Assembly: GCA_005798905.1 (NCBI GenBank)
Contig: SYIK01000004.1
Coordinates: 1-64,000 of the forward strand
Direction of reading: 5' to 3'
DNA from: Bacteroidota bacterium
Lineage (GTDB): Bacteria; Bacteroidota; Bacteroidia; Chitinophagales; Chitinophagaceae
Length of the DNA stretch: 64,000 bases
Part shown: positions 59,774-64,000 of the stretch, one piece after another
How positions within the stretch are numbered: the stretch's first letter is position 1
Layout: the number at the start of each line of letters is the position of its first letter
Notes under the pieces: generated by a model
Told to the model about the DNA's origin: nothing
What the model saw: only the letters and a program-made list of their open reading frames with translations
Database searches by the model: none
Made by a program: the position numbers and the translations under genes

Positions 59774-60367
59774 ATGCGACAAAAAGATATGAAAGAAGAA
59801 AAAGAACCTGCAAAAATGCAATCGGAAGAAGCGATTGAAAACAACGAAACATCCATGCTAAATTCCGATGAAAATCTGAACGAAGTTGAATCTAAAAATG
59901 AAGAACAATCAAATTTGGCGGAAATTGAACTATTGAAAATTCAAGTAGCAGAAGCGCAAGACAAACTACTTAGAAAAATAGCTGAATTTGATAATTTCAA
60001 AAAAAGAAATTCAAAAGAAAGAATCGAACTAATTCAAACAGCTGGCAGAGAAGTAATTATTGACATGTTGAGTGTGTTGGATGATTGTGAACGTGCTACC
60101 AAACAAATGTCAAGTACAGACGATCCAACGCATATCAAAGAAGGTGTTAATTTAGTTTTTAACAAATTGAAAAATACACTGCTTGCAAAAGGATTGAAAC
60201 CAATGGAAACAATCAATCAATTATTCAACTCCGATATGCACGAAGCAATTACGGAAATTGAAGCACCCACAGAAGCATTGAAAGGGAAAGTAGTTGATGA
60301 GATTGAAAAGGGTTATTATTTAAATGAAAAAATAATTCGTTACGCCAAAGTTATTATTGGCAAGTAA
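59774..60367 (+). CDS. grpE: Nucleotide exchange factor GrpE
   Basis: [37 protein letters not shown]; internal ATG at 59774 preferred. Confidence 0.94.
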   Translation: MRQKDMKEEKEPAKMQSEEAIENNETSMLNSDENLNEVESKNEEQSNLAEIELLKIQVAEAQDKLLRKIAEFDNFKKRNSKERIELIQTAGREVIIDMLSVLDDCERATKQMSSTDDPTHIKEGVNLVFNKLKNTLLAKGLKPMETINQLFNSDMHEAITEIEAPTEALKGKVVDEIEKGYYLNEKIIRYAKVIIGK

Positions 60368-60375
60368 AATTTTAT

Positions 60376-61527
60376 ATGTCAAAAAGAGATTACTACGAAA
60401 TATTGGGTGTGAGCAAATCATCGTCAACGGATGATATAAAAAAATCTTACCGTAAAGTTGCAATGCAATTTCATCCTGATAGAAATCCGGGTGATAAAGC
60501 AGCTGAAGAAAAATTCAAAGAAGCTGCAGAAGCTTATGAAGTGTTGAGTGATGCAGATAAAAAAGCGCAATACGATCGATACGGACATGCTGGTGTAAGT
60601 GGCAATGGTCGTGGTTTTAGTGGCGGAGGTATGAATATGGAAGATATCTTTAGCCAGTTTGGTGATGTTTTCAGTGATGATCTTTTTGGTAGTTTTTTTG
60701 GCGGAGGAAGAGGTCGTTCATCAAGAGGTCGTGGCGTTCGCGGAAGCAATCTTCGCGTAAAAATAAAACTGACTTACGAGGAAATTGCAAAAGGAGTTTC
60801 CAAACAAATTAAAGTTAAGAAGCATGTAAATTGTACAACATGTAGTGGAAGTGGTGCAAAAGATAAATCAAGTATTCAAAATTGTAGTACTTGTGGTGGT
60901 AGTGGTCAGGTTAAGAAAATTGCAAACACTTTCATGGGCCAAATGCAAACAGTAACGACTTGTCCGAGTTGTAATGGAGAAGGTTCTACTGTAACAAGTA
61001 AATGCACCGCATGCAAAGGCGATGGAAGAGTTTATGGAGAAGAAACGGTAAAGCTAGATATTCCAGCCGGCGTTCAAGAAGGAATGCAGTTGAGTTTAAG
61101 TCATAAAGGAAATGCCGGTGAAAGAGGTGGATCGCCGGGTGATTTACTTATTTTAATTGAAGAAGAACCGCATAAAGAATTGCAACGCGATGGATCGAAT
61201 GCTGCTTATGATCTTCATATTTCATTTTCAGATGCTGTTTTTGGAAAACAAGTTGAAGTGCCCACCATCGACGGAAAAGCAAAAATCAAAATTCCTGCAG
61301 GAACGCAAGGTGGAAAAATTTTCAGGTTAAAAGGAAAAGGATTTCCAACTGTAAATAGCTACCAGAGAGGCGATCAGCTGATTAACATAAATGTTTGGGT
61401 TCCGCAACATTTATCGGCAGAAGAAAAACTGATGCTGGAAAAATTAAATGAATCATCCAACTTCAAACCCAATCCTGATAAAACAGAAAAAAGTTTTCTG
61501 GAAAAAATGAGAGAGCTTTTTACTTAG
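60376..61527 (+). CDS. dnaJ: Molecular chaperone DnaJ
   Basis: 383 aa; J-domain with HPD; four CxxCxGxG-type zinc motifs. Confidence 0.97.
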   Translation: MSKRDYYEILGVSKSSSTDDIKKSYRKVAMQFHPDRNPGDKAAEEKFKEAAEAYEVLSDADKKAQYDRYGHAGVSGNGRGFSGGGMNMEDIFSQFGDVFSDDLFGSFFGGGRGRSSRGRGVRGSNLRVKIKLTYEEIAKGVSKQIKVKKHVNCTTCSGSGAKDKSSIQNCSTCGGSGQVKKIANTFMGQMQTVTTCPSCNGEGSTVTSKCTACKGDGRVYGEETVKLDIPAGVQEGMQLSLSHKGNAGERGGSPGDLLILIEEEPHKELQRDGSNAAYDLHISFSDAVFGKQVEVPTIDGKAKIKIPAGTQGGKIFRLKGKGFPTVNSYQRGDQLININVWVPQHLSAEEKLMLEKLNESSNFKPNPDKTEKSFLEKMRELFT

Positions 61528-63304
61528 TCTCTTTTTTCTTTTTGAATTTACCATAAAGCAATTTTGCTTTATAAACTAATTCCACAAATTGGCTTTGATT
61601 GATATCCGTTGGATTTGCAGCTTCGCTTGCTTGGAATAGCACATCACCCCAAGTAATATTTTTTGTGTATGCGGATGATTTGAGCAAAGATCCAAACATA
61701 ATTACAGAATTTGCAAATCTGTAATTAGGAGTTAATTTATTAAAACCAATCGGATTGTAATTTGACTTGAACTCCATTTTTTGTCGAATAGAATCATTCG
61801 GTATTTGATAATGTAAATTAATTTCAGAAAAAAAATCATTTTGATTCTTGAAATCGTTCCATCCAATTTCTGGAATTATTTCAAAAGCCATGGTTACGGA
61901 ATATCCTGACCCAATTTCGCCACCTTCAATGACAGAAATAGAATCAGTTATTGCAGAAACTTTATTGTCAAAACCAATTAATCGATACTCTTTTACATAC
62001 GAAGGGTTGAATTCAACATTCAGATATACATCGTCTGCAACAGTATAAAGTGTTTGTGCAAATTCTTTCAACAAAATTTTATCGGCTTCGTAATAATTAT
62101 CCAAATAAGCAAAATTTCCATTTCCTTTTCTTGCTAACAATTGAATTTTTGAATCTTTATAATTTCCCATTCCCACACCTAAACAAGTTAAATAAATTCC
62201 TTTTTCACGATGGCGCATAATCATTTCTTCTAATTCAATTTCTGTTTTTAACCCAACATTAAAATCTCCATCCGTTGCAAGTATGATTCTGTTATTCCCA
62301 TTTTCAATAAAATAATTTTTAGCTAGTGAATAAGCAAGTCGAACCCCCGACTCGCCGGGAGTTGAACCACCTGGGCTTAAATCGTCAATTGCTTTTATTA
62401 TTTTTTCTTTTTCATTTCCACTTGTTGGGAAAAGCATAACACCGGCAAACCCGCCATATACAACAATGCTGACAGTATCTTTTTCCCTTAATTGCAAAAC
62501 CAAATTTTTAAACGCTGATTTCAATAGGGGAAGCCGATTGGGCATATCCATTGAACCGGAAACATCAATCAAAAAAACCAAATGTGCAGGAGGAAGTGAA
62601 TCGAAATTTATTTTTTTTGAATTAATATTTACATAATAAAGTTGATTGGCTGAATTCCATGGACAAGCAGTTAGTGTGGTATTTATTTTAAACAGTGAAT
62701 CTTGAAAAGGTGGTTGATATGCAAAGTTGAAATTGTTAAGCATCTCCTCGATGCGAACCGCGTCGGTGGGAACTTTCATGTCCAAATTTATAAAGCGTCG
62801 AATATTGCTATAAGAGGCCCTGTCTATATTTAAAGCAACACCGGTACTTGAAATGTTTTTCGTTTTTACAAACTCATTTTCTACAACATCTGCATAAGTT
62901 TCTTCGTGAGAATATAATTTCGACACACTCTTTTTTTCAACATTCCTTGATAAAGAAACAAGTTTCTCTTTTCGAATATTGGTATTTTGAATTGGGATTC
63001 GTTTTAATCGAATTGAAATAAACTCTCCGGTAATTACAAAATATTTTTCAGGCAAGTATCCTTCAAGCATAAATTGCAAACTGTCTGTTTTTTGTGAGCT
63101 TGAAATTCCAAATGATCCGAAAGCGTCCGTGCGAAAAATAAATCCCGTACGCACTTGAGCAATCTTTACATTTTGCAGCAAGCTTCCCGATTCATCTCGT
63201 ACTTCGCCGCGTAAATAATATTGCTGCGCAAATGCAGTCGTAATTAAAAATTGCAACAACAATATTTGAAATAGTTTTTTCAAATGAAAATCAACTTCTT
63301 TCAA
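61520..63304 (-). CDS. VWA-domain protein with N-terminal carboxypeptidase-regulatory-like domain (YfbK-like)
   Basis: 594 aa; [54 protein letters not shown]. Confidence 0.9.
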   Translation of the reverse strand: MKEVDFHLKKLFQILLLQFLITTAFAQQYYLRGEVRDESGSLLQNVKIAQVRTGFIFRTDAFGSFGISSSQKTDSLQFMLEGYLPEKYFVITGEFISIRLKRIPIQNTNIRKEKLVSLSRNVEKKSVSKLYSHEETYADVVENEFVKTKNISSTGVALNIDRASYSNIRRFINLDMKVPTDAVRIEEMLNNFNFAYQPPFQDSLFKINTTLTACPWNSANQLYYVNINSKKINFDSLPPAHLVFLIDVSGSMDMPNRLPLLKSAFKNLVLQLREKDTVSIVVYGGFAGVMLFPTSGNEKEKIIKAIDDLSPGGSTPGESGVRLAYSLAKNYFIENGNNRIILATDGDFNVGLKTEIELEEMIMRHREKGIYLTCLGVGMGNYKDSKIQLLARKGNGNFAYLDNYYEADKILLKEFAQTLYTVADDVYLNVEFNPSYVKEYRLIGFDNKVSAITDSISVIEGGEIGSGYSVTMAFEIIPEIGWNDFKNQNDFFSEINLHYQIPNDSIRQKMEFKSNYNPIGFNKLTPNYRFANSVIMFGSLLKSSAYTKNITWGDVLFQASEAANPTDINQSQFVELVYKAKLLYGKFKKKKETK

Positions 63305-63338
63305 AGTAATGAAAAAACTAACAGCGTTGCAATTATTT

Positions 63339-63872
63339 TTAAACTAGTTTATAAATTTCTTTAAGATTTCTGCCAAGCCCATCATAATCTAATCCATAAC
63401 CAACAACAAATTTATTTGGAATTGAAAACCCAAGATAGTCAACATTAATAGGAAAAACCAATGCATCTGGCTTGTGTAATAATGCCGCAATTTTTAATGA
63501 AGCGGGTTGCTGGTGCAATAATTTAGGAAGAAATTCATTCAGCGTTTTCCCAGTATCCACAATGTCTTCAACAATAATAATTTCTTTCCCAAAAAGATCC
63601 ATATCAAGTCCAATTGCAGTTAGCACACGGCCGCTTGAACTCATGCCTTTATAAGAAGCAAGTTTTATGAAACAAATTTCTGCATCAATTGTTAGGTTTT
63701 TAAAAAGGTCAGATGCAAACATAAACGACCCATTCAAAATTGCAATAAACAATGGCTTGCGCCCTTCATAATCTTTATTAATTTCTATTGCAATTTTTTT
63801 TACTTGTTCCTGAATTTCTGTTTCGAAAAGATAAGGCTCGAATATTTTATCATGAATTTTGACTTGCTTCAT
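63339..63872 (-). CDS. hpt: Hypoxanthine phosphoribosyltransferase
   Basis: 177 aa; EIIIVEDIVDTGKTL; FVVGYGLDYDGLGRNL. Confidence 0.95.
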   Translation of the reverse strand: MKQVKIHDKIFEPYLFETEIQEQVKKIAIEINKDYEGRKPLFIAILNGSFMFASDLFKNLTIDAEICFIKLASYKGMSSSGRVLTAIGLDMDLFGKEIIIVEDIVDTGKTLNEFLPKLLHQQPASLKIAALLHKPDALVFPINVDYLGFSIPNKFVVGYGLDYDGLGRNLKEIYKLV

Positions 63873-64000
63873 AGTAACTAACTTTAATATTTATAATATT
63901 TTTTTGGTTTGTAAATTTAATACAGAACCAACTTGCAACTTTGAACCCGATTTTAGATTATTATACTCAAGTAAACTTTCTAGTCTAATTGCTTCAATCT

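Noticed and set aside
1-64000. Search for rRNA, tRNA, prophage, transposase or CRISPR-Cas
   Set aside because: No sequence recognisable as these was seen by eye; absence of tRNAs should be confirmed with tRNAscan-SE.

Overview
The window is an AT-rich Bacteroidetes chromosomal segment. Supporting signs are TTTG/TAnnTTTG-type promoters, a T9SS sorting domain, SprB-like repeats, glutamine synthetase III and the typical housekeeping genes. It carries about 55 supportable CDSs and no rRNA, tRNA or CRISPR that I could recognise. Most of it is housekeeping: rpsL-rpsG, ilvE, rdgB, aroE, yidC, pyrG, purL, glnN, icd, ispH, mdh, efp, accBC, glmM, dnaX, pdhC, grpE-dnaJ, hpt. Two accessory regions stand out. 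(1) Bases 1-1280 look like an integron-type gene cassette: a PD-(D/E)XK/DUF5655-like ORF lies between two attC-like imperfect palindromes, and no integrase is in view. (2) Bases 1550-10210 hold a compact ten-gene carotenoid/light-response operon. It is headed by a CarH/LitR-like MerR regulator with an intact W-x9-EH and E-x-H-x-x-G signature and a palindrome on its promoter. The operon includes crtI, crtB, idi, crtZ, a fused CrtYcd-type cyclase and a photolyase, plus a lipocalin, an SRPBCC protein and an unknown secreted protein. A structured, repeat-containing intergenic region (10225-10600) separates this operon from the rpsL-rpsG pair, which lacks an adjacent fusA. No alignment or database search was run; family calls are by motif and sequence recognition.
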